Positions 24,220 through 36,189 of a DNA stretch of 64,000 nucleotides are shown here, piece after piece (within the stretch, counting starts at the first letter, position 1; every line of letters starts with the position of its first letter). Made by a program: the position numbers and the translations under genes. The notes below the pieces were generated by a model that ran no database searches, was not told the DNA's origin, and saw only the letters and a program-made list of their open reading frames with translations. The stretch is taken from NCBI GenBank assembly GCA_028023455.1, contig JAQFVV010000013.1, positions 13,590,258-13,654,257 of the forward strand, given 5' to 3'. The stretch comes from Epiperipatus broadwayi. Taxonomy: Eukaryota; Onychophora; Udeonychophora; Euonychophora; Peripatidae.

Positions 24220-24540
24220 AAGCAAATAGGATAGCTAAATTTTATTTCTGTTTTTATATGTTTAATAATACTAAAACTTCTGCTGCACTGCATATTCTTA
24301 AAATATATGAATAATAACATCAGGAAAAACAGCAAATGACACCCCAATGGAGAGTGAAATTTTGAGCTTAGTTTGCTTATCTTTACAAGGAATATAAAGC
24401 ATGCTATAGACTCAGGGTGGTTTGTTAACAAATATATGAAACATAAGATGAAAAAGAGACTACCAAGAAAATTAATGAAAGTAATATATAATTTTATTGA
24501 AACTTTTATGGATAAAGAAACTAAACCAAAATGAGACAAT
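24220..24540 (+). pseudogene. Decayed dispersed coding-like repeat, copy 1
   Basis: 24271-24365 aligns with 50480-50575 over about 95 bases, with indels ('taaaac.tc..ct.cac', then 'aaatatatgaa', then 'aaatgac.cc'). In the better-preserved 50.5 kb copy the plus frame reads 'TSTTPNILEIYEKRHLKK'. The minus-strand 115-codon frame here (24192-24539) is hydrophobic and AT-driven, and is more likely the antisense of this repeat than a gene. Family unknown. Confidence 0.35.
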
Positions 24541-25187
24541 AATTAAAATAAATAAATACCTGATGTGAGCTATAAATACTTTTTCTCATCATTATTTTTA
24601 TGTAATTTGCTTCTGTATTTAAAAAAAGAATATAATCAAAATTTCTTTAATGGTAGTGAATTGTGATAAAAGATGTAATCATCCCTATTCATGCTTATTT
24701 ATATACCTTTAAAACAATTACTTATAGCACCTCTGTGACAATAATGAACATTATCTTAAACTGATATCATAATCATTTCTTATGCCACTCACACATATAT
24801 TTTAGATTTTGAAATGTGATTCATCTATGAACTGGGTCAAAACTCTACTGATTTTCTTTATATCATTAGTCATGCAAGCTTTATAAATTCACACTTATAA
24901 AAAAAACCATCACATTATTTTTATGTAATATTTGCTTCTGATATGCTAATTAAATTCTAAACATATCTATATAAAATCATGATAAGTGAGATTTTTATTT
25001 TAAAACAATTTTACATTTATTTTTGTATTTCATGTCAAATATAAAATAATTAAGATTTAATTTGCCTGAAGTTTTGTGATGATGGCAGGTGAGCTATTTC
25101 CATCATCTAACATTAAATCATGAGTGTCTTTAGAAAAAAATTAAACTTTAGTTAAATTTTCCAATTATATTTCAACCATTAGTAATT

Positions 25188-25290
25188 TTTTTTTTCATGT
25201 GTCATAGCATCGGCTGGGAAGTGAATCCACTAACCCGGGACAACTGCTTGTAAGGCATCTATGCTAACCTCTTGACCACCAACACTTGAC
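25188..25290 (-). mobile_element. tRNA-derived SINE (family S-A), copy 1
   Basis: The minus strand reads like the copies at 28.9 and 34.6 kb: a 'ggtggtcaagaggt' A-box region, an anticodon-arm-like hairpin, 'cccgggtta', a B-box region and an A-rich tail. 'aaccattagtaatt' at 25174-25187 and 25291-25304 is a perfect 14-bp TSD. It lies directly beside the left arm of the PLE. Confidence 0.85.
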
Positions 25291-25304
25291 AACCATTAGT
25301 AATT

Positions 25305-26640
25305 AATAGCTCATTGGCTAATATCTATGCAATATTTTCAGTTGTATTAATCTCCTTTCTTTTTCAGGTGTTGCTCTCCTGACCAGTGATAATACTAGCA
25401 GGGAACTAAAACCTGGATCATTAGATTCTTGAATATTGAAATTTTACGAGAATGCTCTATCCAACTGAGCCATTCTGCCAATGCCAACAATCAGTAGAAA
25501 TTTCATATATTTATTTATGAGGTTCTGATTTTTCCACTTTTTCGTAAGAGCAAAGTTAATTAATGGCTTCCTGATATTATATATTTTTACACTAATTTAA
25601 CTTATAGGGTTATTTGCTATTGTCATGTGAGTATCTTGTTTGAATTTTCTTTTTTTGTATCTTTTCTTTTCATTGTTACATATATAGTCTGCTATTGGGG
25701 GAATAATCTTCATAGAATAAACTCTCATACAAAATGGTTATCCATCAGTTGTCATTAAGAAAACCTTAAATAGACAACAAAGAGAAACATCAAGAGAGAA
25801 AAAAACAATTATTGGTATTGTAGTGTATCCATACATATCAGGATTAGCATGCAAACTAAAGAAAATCTGCACTGAGTATAGCATAAAAACAGCCTTCCAA
25901 TGCTATATAAAACTACAAGGAATTTAATATCTACAAAGTCTACATTTGAAATACTGAAAAACAAAAATTGCATCTATGTAATAACATATGAATATATTGG
26001 TTATATGAGTCATCCCACTTAAAAGCAATTTCAAGAGCACAAACTGATGATTAGTAAAGAGAAAATAGATGTGTCTAAAATAGCAGCAGATCATGTAGGT
26101 ACCAATGCACATATGTTTAATTGGGGAGATACAAAAATATTGGACACAGAAAAAATGGTACAAAGAAAAAAAATTCAAAAAAGCTTCTCACATGATAATA
26201 GCAAATAACCATATAAGTCAAACTAACGTGCCAATACATAATGTTTGAAAGCCATTAATTAACTTCGCTCTTGGGAAAAAGTGGAAAAATCAGGAAGAAC
26301 CTCTTTGATAAAAATATGAAAATTCTACTGATTGTTGCCTTTGACAAAGTGATTCACTTTGATAGAGCATTTCCTTAAAATTCAATATTTAAGAATCTAA
26401 AGATGTAGGTTTGATTTCCATTTTTGTGGTGTCATTAATCAGATCAGCAATACCTGAAGAAGAAAGAAAAAAACCACTCAAAGCATTGGGTAAATACTAA
26501 TCTGTATGGTATTACCTATTGGAAAATTTAAATAAAATCAAATTTTTTCTAAAGATATTCATGATTTAATATTAGATGATGAAAATAGTCCAACATATAA
26601 GTACAAACAAGATTGCATTTATTTAAATCTCAGATATGAA
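25305..26640 (+). mobile_element. Penelope-like element, decayed, with inverted terminal repeats
   Basis: A left arm (about 25305-25665, inverted) and a right arm (about 26160-26520, with tail similarity to 26640) enclose a unique centre. On the plus strand the centre encodes PLE C-terminal motifs. 'GIVVYPYISGLACKLKKI' near 25815 matches the 'PY..G....KI..I' block just before the endonuclease. Later, 'KIAADHVGTNAHMFNWGD' and 'TKILDTEKMVQRKKIQKSF' (26077-26200) match the 'H...W..A.IL..E....R...E' block after GIY-YIG. The GIY-YIG part between them is broken. Each arm holds a tRNA-like segment. The element is dead and internally deleted. Confidence 0.7.
25375..25480 (-). repeat. tRNA-like segment in PLE left arm
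   Basis: The minus strand carries 'tggctcagttggatagagca', a near-perfect tRNA D-arm and A box. It is followed about 55 nt later by 'ggttttagttccc', a weakened B box. The inverted counterpart is in the right arm (26340-26440, more decayed), and a better pair is in the PLE at 63.2-63.9 kb. Confidence 0.65.
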
Positions 26641-26649
26641 GCAGAATAT

Positions 26650-27550
26650 GTTTTATGATTATGTATCAGTTGTTCTTTTTGAAACATATTTGCTCAATAT
26701 TTTAAAATTTAATCACAAAATTATTTTTGCTTTATTTTTACTATATATTCATATACTATTTAATAAAAATGTTTTGAATATCTAGATAATGATTTACAAC
26801 TTTCATTAAGGTTTATAATACAGCTTTAAAATTGATAAACTAATAAAAATTGTGTTGCAAATGTAGTCAATAATAAAAGATAATGTTCAAGTATTAGCGA
26901 TTGGGCAGAGCACCTAGTTATTTCACCTGCATTCAAGGAGACAACATACATAGATTAAAAATGAGACCTTAAAAAAAAAAAAAAATCTTAATATCAATGC
27001 AAAAACTATATAGTCAAAAGAATTTAGTGATTATATTTTGAAAACATAAATTCATGGTTTTCTATTAATTTTTATAGATCAACAGTTTATAGATGTGTTT
27101 GTTTATTTGTGTTATTTCTTTTTAGTGTGTATATATGTATTTTATTTTTTAATCACTGTTTTTTAAAAAAAATGAACAAAACCTCTTTTCATTTAAGTTA
27201 ATAAATCAATACTTATTTGGGTTTCCTAACTTGTAAATTTACTTTTTAACACTTTTCATATAATAAATTAATTGTCTCAGCGTTTCTCACATCAACTCTG
27301 AAAATAGTCTTAACTGTGCTTTTATCAACATGGAAGTTTAGATTACAATCTACATGCTTAAAAATAAATTGGCAAGATTTCTGTTATAAAAAAAAATATA
27401 TTTTTTTATATTATTTAATAAAAAAACTCACTAAATAAACTATATAAGTTTATTATCAAAACATTGCCTTCTATGGCTTAAACATGCTTACAACTGCTCT
27501 TTCTATGCCTTTCAGAATTAACTCAAACGATTATTATAATTCTTCAAATT
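26650..27550. other. AT-rich stretch, nothing recognised
   Basis: Poly-A and poly-T runs but no supported feature. Confidence 0.5.
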
Positions 27551-27639
27551 ATTTAAAAACTAACCATCATTCTAATATTAAATAAAATAGCTTCATACTT
27601 ATCTCTTTGTACAAGACTGATTCTTTTAGTTTTAGCGTT

Positions 27640-27850
27640 GCATTTTATCATTTCATGATTATCCTGGATGGTTTGGCATAGTTCGACTTGGAATTGGGAA
27701 TTCCCAGGATCGATTCTGGCACTTGCAGGTCTTGCATTATTTGAACTTATGTACTCCCACAATAATACTATATGCCTTTTTGACCCTGCATGTTTTGGCA
27801 TAATTGATAGTGTATCTGATTTAGGATCAGGGCATCCCAGCATCTAATTT
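27640..27850 (-). repeat. Possible tRNA-related SINE debris
   Basis: The minus strand has an anticodon-arm-like 'ctgatcctaaatcag' near 27825 and a T-arm-like 'ccagaatcgatcctgg' near 27705. Base composition is richer in GC than its surroundings. The 96-codon minus frame (27553-27843) crosses this repeat and shows no known domain, so I treat it as incidental. Box spacing does not fit one tRNA, so two nested fragments may be involved. Confidence 0.35.
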
Positions 27851-28599
27851 GGCACTTGAACATAAGGTTAATTTAAGTTACTTGTATTTAAAAAAAAATT
27901 TCTTAAAAAAAACTGTCTTATGTTTTTGGAAATATCTTTTAAAATAAAAAATATATATTTAACACATTTATGTATAAAAGCATTGATTGATTTCTACATT
28001 CTTATAGATATTAATTGAAGTTCCAGTAAGTAGATTTATCGACTTTACAATCTTTTGTTAAAAGTCACTACAATCAGGATTTGTAAAATAAATATTTATC
28101 TCCTTACATGATTCTCTATTGTGTTTATTAGCCAAAGTTATATAGAACTATGATATCTTAGTAAACATTTTTTATGCCAAATAAAAATAAAATATAAGCA
28201 CGCCATGAGTCCTAACATATTTTGATGTATAAACTATCAATTATTTGTCATAGTTTTTATTATATAAATTTGGTATCTTAAAGTTGTGCTTTAAAATGGG
28301 AGTTATTTTATGTGGCCATTGTAGGCTTCAACTACATATATTTCTATTATAATATTCACATTAGTTATATACATATATAAAATAAATAAAACTCTGTACA
28401 TAAATAATAAAATGCACATACTTTAATGTCTGAAAAAATGTAACAAAATATTAACAGTGGAGCTGTTTTTGATGCTGCAGACCAGATCGTTTAACATTCA
28501 ACAATTAGGAAATAAATAAAAAAAATGTTAATCAATAGCCAAAATTGGAGCATGTTCAATTACACACTATCTAAATCTCTGTTTTACTCCATTATTAGA

Positions 28600-28735
28600 A
28601 TTAGCATCTGCATGGGTGACATAGTACTTAGAGCCCTGACTTGGGATCAGATGATCTCAGAATCAATTCCCGTGGTTGCAGATCTGCCACTCAAACTTCT
28701 TATAAACTCCTGAAAAATAAATCCATATGCCCTAT
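28600..28735 (+). mobile_element. tRNA-derived SINE (family S-B), copy 1
   Basis: 'gtgacatagtacttagagcc' is an A-box-like start and 'cagaatcaattcccg' is a B-box-like T arm. A non-tRNA tail, 'cttcttataaactcctgaa', is shared with the copy at 36.06-36.17 kb. The 62-codon open frame across it is incidental. Confidence 0.6.
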
Positions 28736-28882
28736 AAGAATTATCAATATATAAAGCTTTCTTAATTTTCCTTTTTTATCATATGATTCACAACATAGAA
28801 TGTTAATTTTCTAGAGGCGAAGATCACAACTAAATTCTTTTTCATAACAACACAACAAAAAAAAAGAAAACAGAATTATATT

Positions 28883-29007
28883 GAGGATTGCAAGCATTGG
28901 TGGTCGAGAGGTCAGCGACAGCTGCTTTACAAGCAGTTGTCCCGGGTTAACGGGTTCGCTTCCCGGCTGATCTATGACACATGAGAAAAAAAAAATCTTT
29001 TGTATTG
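28883..29007 (+). mobile_element. tRNA-derived SINE (family S-A), copy 2
   Basis: The tRNA-like head is 'tggtggtcgagaggtcag' (A box). The hairpin 'ctgctttacaagcag' resembles an anticodon arm, and 'cgggttcgcttcccg' is a canonical B box and T arm. The tail is A-rich. 'agaattatatt' at 28872-28882 and 29008-29018 is a likely TSD. It is too diverged in the acceptor region to be a functional tRNA. Confidence 0.85.
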
Positions 29008-29019
29008 AGAATTATATTA

Positions 29020-29855
29020 GTCTAAAAAGAGCAGATAATCAGTTTGACTTATTTTCTCAGCATTATTTACAACCTTTAAATATAGATGAGACTTGTATTA
29101 AAATTCTTGAAACAATTTTTTTCACTTTTAAATATAAATTAGAAAAGCAAGATAATAAAATCCATTCCTTATTAATTATAAATCTCATCTTTTAATTTAA
29201 CTTTATTGTAAAATAGCTTTAAATATCTGTATCAAATGCATTTTATACAAAGATTAAAAAATTAACCAGAGTATGATTTTAGATAGTATATTTTAAGTTA
29301 TCTATTGGTATTTTAATTAAATGAATTGTTAATTAGGAAACAATAAATTGTTATTAGGAAAACAAGATTCATTAAATTAGAATTTTATTAGCATGTTTTG
29401 ATTAAGCTAATGTAAATTGATAATATTCAGTGAGTCTTATCTGCTGTCCCCCCCCCCCCGTATTGCACTGATTGGGCAGTTGTGATTCTAGAGAACAAAG
29501 ATCAATAGTGAATAGACTGTAATTGGTGATAAAAGTTTGCTTTTTTTCTTAGACCTGTCTGTGTAATAGGCTGTGTATTTTAAACATGAGATTCTTTCCC
29601 TAATGGTACATATAGTAAAGAATTAATACAAGCCATCCTGGTCTTTATTTTATATTTAAATGCATGCCATATTAATAAACTGTAAATTAACTATAATTAT
29701 TTATATGTGAATAGCATCTGTTTGATCATCAAGAATCTCTTAATCATCTGTTAATATAACAGCATTTTCTTCACAAATTTGACTTTCCAATTATTCTCTC
29801 GTGCAGCCACAATAGCATGTGTATAATCAACTCACAGATAGAGTATAATACTTTG
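29020..29855. other. AT-rich stretch with a C tract
   Basis: A homopolymer run of about ten C lies near 29449-29459. Nothing else was supported. Confidence 0.5.
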
Positions 29856-29858
29856 TAT

Positions 29859-29919
29859 AACAACATTATAGTCTATTTTAATAAAGTGTTTAATTCTTAA
29901 AATAGACTATAATGTTGTT
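29859..29919. repeat. Perfect 22-bp hairpin
   Basis: Arms at 29859-29880 and 29898-29919 are exact inverted copies around a 17-bp AT-rich loop. There is no flanking TSD. It could be a remnant of a small fold-back element or a replication-slippage hairpin. Confidence 0.85.
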
Positions 29920-29924
29920 CAGCT

Positions 29925-32025
29925 TCCTATTTGACTCAAATTTATGTAAATATAAATTAACTATTAATTTCTGAAAACTCAGACTTTTAAAAAATCCATA
30001 ATAAAGAGTATATAAATCCCATTATATTCAGATCTACAATGTTTAAAATATTTAAATATATATGTCTATAGAAATTGGAATCAATTTAATTATAGAATGA
30101 TTGTAAAATCTCTGAATGTATAAAAATCTATATGCTATGGGTTATTCAGGATCTAAATATTTTTTATACTATAATTTATGTATATGTAAATTTGAGACAT
30201 ACACAAAGCATAAAAAATATAATAAAGGTTTAATAAAAATAAGCTATAATGATAGTCTGTTATACAAGTTTTAGAGATATTTTATAATGGAGTTAATTTA
30301 AAAGGTAATAAAATTAAAATTGACAAAAGAATAGATTTAACTATCCTACATTTAAAAATTATATTTAAAATTGAAAAAAAAAAAAAAAATGTTTGAAGGA
30401 TTTTAGATCTCTTATATCTTTAAATACATTTATGCACAATGCTGCAGATATAATAAATCATACTGATAAAATGTTTGGGATCTAATTGTTCACTGTTCAG
30501 ACATTTATTATATTAGACAAAAGCTAATGTATCTGCTCATTTTAGAAGAACATATTTTTCAATATAAAAGATGTATAATCCTTAAGATAAATCTGTTGGG
30601 TTTTTTTTTTTGTTGTTTTGAAAAAAAATCCAATCTTAATTATTGCTTTTAAAAATTAGCATGGTATCTAGTGAATCAAATATAAAAGGAAAATTAATAA
30701 ACATTGGTAATTCTGAAAATGTATTGAAACAGGGTTTAAGTAACAATACACTGTATTCCCCGGCAGTTGAATACTGTGAATCTGGTATATAGCACTGAAA
30801 ATGCATTTGGACAATATTATTTGTTATATAAACTCTGATTTGCATACTGATATACATGTGTTTTGTTATTTATACATGTATATAGTCAATAAATTAGTTG
30901 CAATTACATACATTGATATGTATAATAAATTAAAAATTTGATGTTCTGGTTTTATATAAATGTTAATGAATAACAATTGTATCTGTGATCATATATATAT
31001 ATTGAATTCTATATTTCCATTAACATTAGCACAGGTAAGCTTCTATTTTTGACTCTTTGTTATTAGAATATTATTTGTCCATTGCCTAAGAATGATTTAC
31101 TTCTGTAATTACATATATATAGCCTGGGGGGATTATTTGATCTCTTTATTTATATATAAATCAATAATTTAGTGCAGCATATATTTTTAAATAGTAGAAA
31201 GAAATTAATCTTCAAATATGATGATTCTGCCCTTCATTTGTCAATTAAAAACATCAGGCACAGAATAGAATCAAGCTCTTAGTCAAGCATTGTTGAGTAA
31301 GGGTTGGCTTATATAAGAATAAGTTTTAAGCACAAGTGATTCACTTGTGTTTTTAAAACTCTTTTTGATGAGTGATAGATTTAAAACTTTAAATATGAAC
31401 AGCATGTGTTCAAAGGTTAATTTTCTACTACTGATTACATTATATATATATAGTAAATGTAAAGATCACAATTGAGCCATCATCAAACTCTATGATTCGT
31501 TTATTTGCAATTTGAAAAAAATATTAAATATAACAAAAAAATTACTAATTTGTACATTAATCAAAAATTGTAAATATGTGTGTATATTCCTTGCCTGTTT
31601 AGTGGTAGTCATTTTTTGTCTTATAACACCCTCACTTGGTTTTGCATTTCCATTTACTATTGTGTATTTTAACATTGAAGAAACCTGTAAACGTTTTCAT
31701 ATACTAATTATCTTTATGGATAAAAGTTAATTTAGAGCAGTCTCAAAATGCAAAGGTTATTATTGCAGCATTTCTGCTAAGCCTAAAAGATCCAAGGAAG
31801 TGTTTTCTTTATATGATGAAATGCAAGTATCAATTTAGTTCTACGAGAAAAAAAAATTATACACAGAAATTAGTCAGTTATTGAATAAAAATATTTCATC
31901 CATTTTAGGATTACTTGTGCTTTTGAAAGTAATAAAGTTGTATTCAGAAGCAGGATTTTTTCACCAATCTCTAGGATAAATATTAAAGTTCTATCCACAA
32001 TATACAATGAACATAATTAATCAGT
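29925..32025. other. AT-rich stretch, nothing recognised
   Basis: Open frames at 31.5-31.7 kb overlap on both strands and are AT-driven. A short hairpin at about 31331-31352 ('cacaagtga' and 'tcacttgtg') is the only structure noted. Confidence 0.5.
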
Positions 32026-32029
32026 GGAT

Positions 32030-32270
32030 TCCAGGTGGTAAGAAGCTATAATATCCTAATTTCCAAACTAGTTTTTAGTTTTTGCCTTCATCACTAAGAT
32101 CTATGATTCAAAGCTGGAATGAATGCACATTTGTATCTAGCCAACAACTTTTACTCCTTTACACTGTTTAAGATATAAGCCTGAAAAAAACATGATGTTT
32201 TAAAGCCAAATCAATTCATTTATATAGTTATATAAATCAGAAACTAGGTCATCTTCTTTATATTTTTAGG
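32030..32270 (-). repeat. Decayed HH1 copy
   Basis: Order and spacing match the HH1 minus-strand arms: 'aaactagttt' (the GAAAC-UA-GUC region), 'ccttcatcac' (the core box), 'agatctatgattcaaagct', then 'caacttttactcc' and 'atttatatagttatat'. The catalytic boxes are mutated. Confidence 0.55.
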
Positions 32271-32279
32271 GACTTTAAT

Positions 32280-33780
32280 TTTATATCACTTGTAGGATTC
32301 CTTCTAATCTTTGGCTAGGAAAGGATAACAACATAGCATGTAAATTTTCAAATGCTTATTCACATGGTTTCAATAACATTTTTTCTCATCTTACTACTCT
32401 ATGAATTATTCCAATATAAACATATCTTGGCAGCATATAAATAGGTATATGAGAAAATGATGTAATGCTGTAATATCTACAGTACATTATTAGTGAAGAT
32501 TGGTTGAGCATTAAGTTCATGAGTATAGAATAGGACAAAAAGAATGTTTAAGTAGACAATAATGTATTGTGATAAAAATATGAGTCTATACAAAGACTTT
32601 AAGAAATAATATAATAAAAAGAATGATATAAAGTCATTTATTATAAATAAGATTGATTATATACATTCAGAAATTCAATTTGAACTAAAAGCATTTTACA
32701 GCTTTTTCTTTTATGTTCAGCAGAACTTCTTTTAATTTTGCATTGTAAGACTTTTAAAAAGAAAAGTTTATCACATTGTTATATGATCTGCATAAGTAAG
32801 CCTTAAAAAAATTTAAGTTTAACATTACTTAAACAATGTGTTCGTGTTACTTTGACAACTTTTATTGCAAAAATATATATATTTAAAAACACATACTCGT
32901 TTTATTCCACAACTAAGTTTGAGTTGGAATAATAAACTATGGTCCAACGTTTCTTATAATATGAGGATTGGCTCTGGGAACTCAATTAATTGCCGCTACT
33001 GGATTTTGATTAAAATATTAAGCATTGATTACCACAAATACTATTTACATAAATTATATATATAAAGTTTAAAAGCAAACATGATCAAAACTAAATGTCT
33101 TGTGAATTTATTTGTAAATTGAAATCAGAATGCAAAATGAATCAATAGCTGCAGAGTTTTGAACAGGTTGTAAGTTAATACATTCCTGAAGCTAAGATAA
33201 AATTAACATTAAAAATAAGATCTATTCCAATTTTTTTTGGTAAAATATTTTTATTTTTTTAAAAGAATCTATTGTTCATATTAACTTTCAACAACTGTTA
33301 AGTTTTATTAACAATAATAATTTGGATTTTAAATTGGTTATATTACTGAGGAGTGGAATACTTGTAATTATAAGTAAGTTTGTTTGTGGGTTTTTTAAAA
33401 AGAAAAATTATGAATGGTAATTTGACATTGATTGTCTATTATTTATTAATTACTCCATTAAAAAAACATGTTACATTCTCTTACTAGCTTTATAAATAAA
33501 AATAAATGTTGACTTTTGTAAATAATATAAAGGTTTAATGCCAGAAGTTTAATAAATGACAAGAAGATTTAATGACTAATGATTCAAAACTGCAAACCGA
33601 TACTGTTACTTGTCAGTGTCTGGATATTTTTAGACAGGTTGAAAATAACACAGACATAATAAAGTTTATATTTGGGCTAGAGATAATCTCTAGTTTAATA
33701 AATGATAAGTAATAATTATTAACATATTTATCATAGTTACTAGTGCCAAAATTTGACACTTGTAAATCAAAGTTTAATAA
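32280..33780. other. AT-rich stretch, nothing recognised
   Basis: No supported gene or repeat. Poly-purine and poly-pyrimidine runs only. Confidence 0.5.
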
Positions 33781-33803
33781 GATAGACTTTATCATCACAT
33801 ACA

Positions 33804-34204
33804 CTAGGGGTCCCCAACCTTTTTGCACTTAAGAGCACATTCTATAATACCAGCCAGGTGGTGGGCACCATTTATTTTTTTCAACCAGATGGCGGGCACC
33901 ATCTATTTTTTCAATGTAAATTTATAGTTGGATATTGTTAATAATACACGTAATGTACAAAAATAATATTTATTTCAAAAATAAAATTTTAACATATAAT
34001 TAACGTTTATATTTTTACGCTGTAAAAGTATAGTATGCCCTACAATTTGATTACAATATAATACAATAATTTATAAGAAATTTTAAAAATTAAATTTATT
34101 TGTATCAGATAAATAATTTTTTATCATGTTCAGATAGTGGCGGGTACACATAAAATGGTTTGTGGGCGCCATGGTGTCTGCGGGCATAGGGTTGGGGACC
34201 CCTG
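33804..34204. mobile_element. hAT-like non-autonomous DNA transposon
   Basis: Terminal inverted repeats: left 'aggggtccccaacc' (33806-33819), right 'ggttggggacccctg' (34190-34204). The motif CAGGGGTCCCCAACC is typical of hAT-superfamily (Charlie-like) termini. The interior of about 370 bp is AT-rich and non-coding, with repeated 'gggcaccat' blocks near the left end. I cannot fix an 8-bp TSD. The right flank ('actgtatggagagttttgc') is HH1 tail sequence. Confidence 0.75.
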
Positions 34205-34559
34205 CACTACTGTATGGAGAGTTTTGCATATTTTAAGATGGACTTTATATGATAATGATAATATTTTGAAGAGATAAAGGGAGTATTTTTATAATTTTTG
34301 AATAACGATACAAGAATTCAAATAACTTTTTAAATGATATCTCTATACAATTATTTCATTTAGATTTGGACAGATATGTTAATAATATTATTTGTAATAA
34401 TCAATAAAGCAAGTCATATATATAATATAGGGAGCCTACCAATAGCTCAAACAAGCTCTTAATTAATAAGTGCGGTAGGAAAAAATATTTAAAATCTCTA
34501 TCAGGAACATTCCCATCCCCATACCAATTGGTTTTGAGCTTTTAGCTTTTTGTAATTTT

Positions 34560-34662
34560 TTTTTCTCATGTATCATAGCATTAGCCGGGAAGCGAACCTG
34601 CTAACCCAGGACAACAGCTTGTAAAGCAGCTGTCACTGACTTCTCGACCACCAATGCTTGAC
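34560..34662 (-). mobile_element. tRNA-derived SINE (family S-A), copy 3
   Basis: The minus strand carries 'ggtggtcgagaagtcagtga', the anticodon-arm-like hairpin, 'cgcttcccggctaatgc' and an A-rich tail. 'agctttttgtaatttt' at 34544-34559 and 34663-34678 is a perfect 16-bp TSD, so the insertion is clear and fairly recent. Confidence 0.88.
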
Positions 34663-35119
34663 AGCTTTTTGTAATTTTAGAAATGGAAAAACCTTATTCT
34701 CAATAACAAACAATTCAATTAGAATGTTTTTTATGGGTCAAAATAATGATAATTGCACTTAGCAATAACTTTGAAATATACTTTTGTTTCAAATAATACT
34801 ATTATTTGTATATTATTCATAAAAGTGAAATATTTTTTGAAAGAATTACTGATTAATAGATATGTTAGAGTAGAAAGGTGTTCTTGTTTATCACACAGAC
34901 TGTGTAAGTTAAAGAAATAACTAATATGTTAATATTAATATTTCTAATGAGGTAAAACATGTCTATAATTAGAAAAGAATGAGGTTAATAAAATATATAG
35001 TTACTATATAAGATCAGATCTATACAATTGTTCTAGCAAGTTGACTTAAATTTAAAGCCTGAGAATATTTGTGATTTCAGGTTTTTTGGAAGGCATTACT
35101 GCATTACTTCTCATTTTGG

Positions 35120-35510
35120 ATTTAAATTTGCATTGATAAAAACAAAGCCAGAAATTAGTGTGGTGATGAGTATTTAAATGCAGTATGATGTGGGAATCAC
35201 TGATTATTCAACCTTACTATAGATGGCACTACAGTTGAGAACTGCTCTTATTTATCATATATTGTGCAAGCTAAAACATGTAGAGATTTTTTATTATTAA
35301 TAAACAAAAACTGATGTCACTCAACATATTAACTATATAAATAAATAACAAATAATAAATTATATTTACTTTTTAGTTTCTCATAAACAATAATATATTT
35401 AATTCTTTTATGGGAAATAATTTAGTGACATATTACTAATAACTCGTGTTTTTAAGCCAATAAATATCACATGACCACCACCTCTCATGCTTGTGTATAA
35501 CTGTTGTTGT
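35120..35510 (+). repeat. Decayed and interrupted HH1 copy
   Basis: 35130-35250 keeps 'caaagccagaaattagtgtgg' in pieces, then 'gatgagta' and 'ggcactacag', in HH1 order. After an AT-rich interruption, 35460-35500 matches the family's 'catcacatga..accacctct' end block. The ribozyme is destroyed. Confidence 0.5.
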
Positions 35511-36054
35511 TGAGTTTTGTCTGTTTTAACTTGTGTTTTTATTGTAAATACTTTTAATATCTTGTTAAGTGTAGATAGAAAGTACAATTTTGAAATGCAA
35601 AAGATAAACAGTCAAAATGGTTTATTTTTAAATAAATGAATAAATTAACAATTGATTTATAAATAAATAAATAATCCATACATTCTTTATTTGTATGCCT
35701 GTTATTCATTATTTATATATTTTTTCTATTAATAGAATTGAAGTTCAGTTTAAAGATAAATCTAAATTTATAGGATAATAAATAGCAGACTATATGTTGC
35801 TTCACAGATGATACTTGACATGTTACTAATAAAAAATATTTAAATTATAATATTTGCATTTTCATTGCTGTCGTTTTACACATCATCTTAAGAATATTTT
35901 TAAGTAATCATTTTTATGAATTTTAAAATATTTTAAAGAATTCTCTGTAGAAAAGATCTCATTGAAGTAGATATTCTCTTAAATTTTATGATATTTAAAG
36001 GTGAATTCCATTGTCACTACTGTGCTATTTTTTCTTAACTTTAATGAAATGAAT

Positions 36055-36170
36055 TTTCATAGTTCACTGGTAGTTATAGAGTAGGTAATTCTGAACTCCA
36101 AGATCCATGATTTACAGTTTAAGCTTATCATGTTTGAACTTCTTATAAATTTCTGAACAATAAATCATTC
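36055..36170 (+). mobile_element. tRNA-derived SINE (family S-B), copy 2
   Basis: 'cactggtagttatagagtag' resembles an A box and 'gaactccaagatccatg' a weakened B-box region. The tail 'cttcttataaatttctgaa' matches the 28.7 kb copy. Confidence 0.5.
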
Positions 36171-36189
36171 GCTTATTATTATTACTACT

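Noticed and set aside
26045-26085. CTGATGA and GAAAA inside the PLE coding region
   Set aside because: The intervening bases form no stem II and there is no stem I. The sequence is explained by PLE coding.
28883-29007. A functional tRNA gene
   Set aside because: Although A and B boxes are good, there is no proper acceptor stem. Three copies with A-rich tails and TSDs show it is a SINE.
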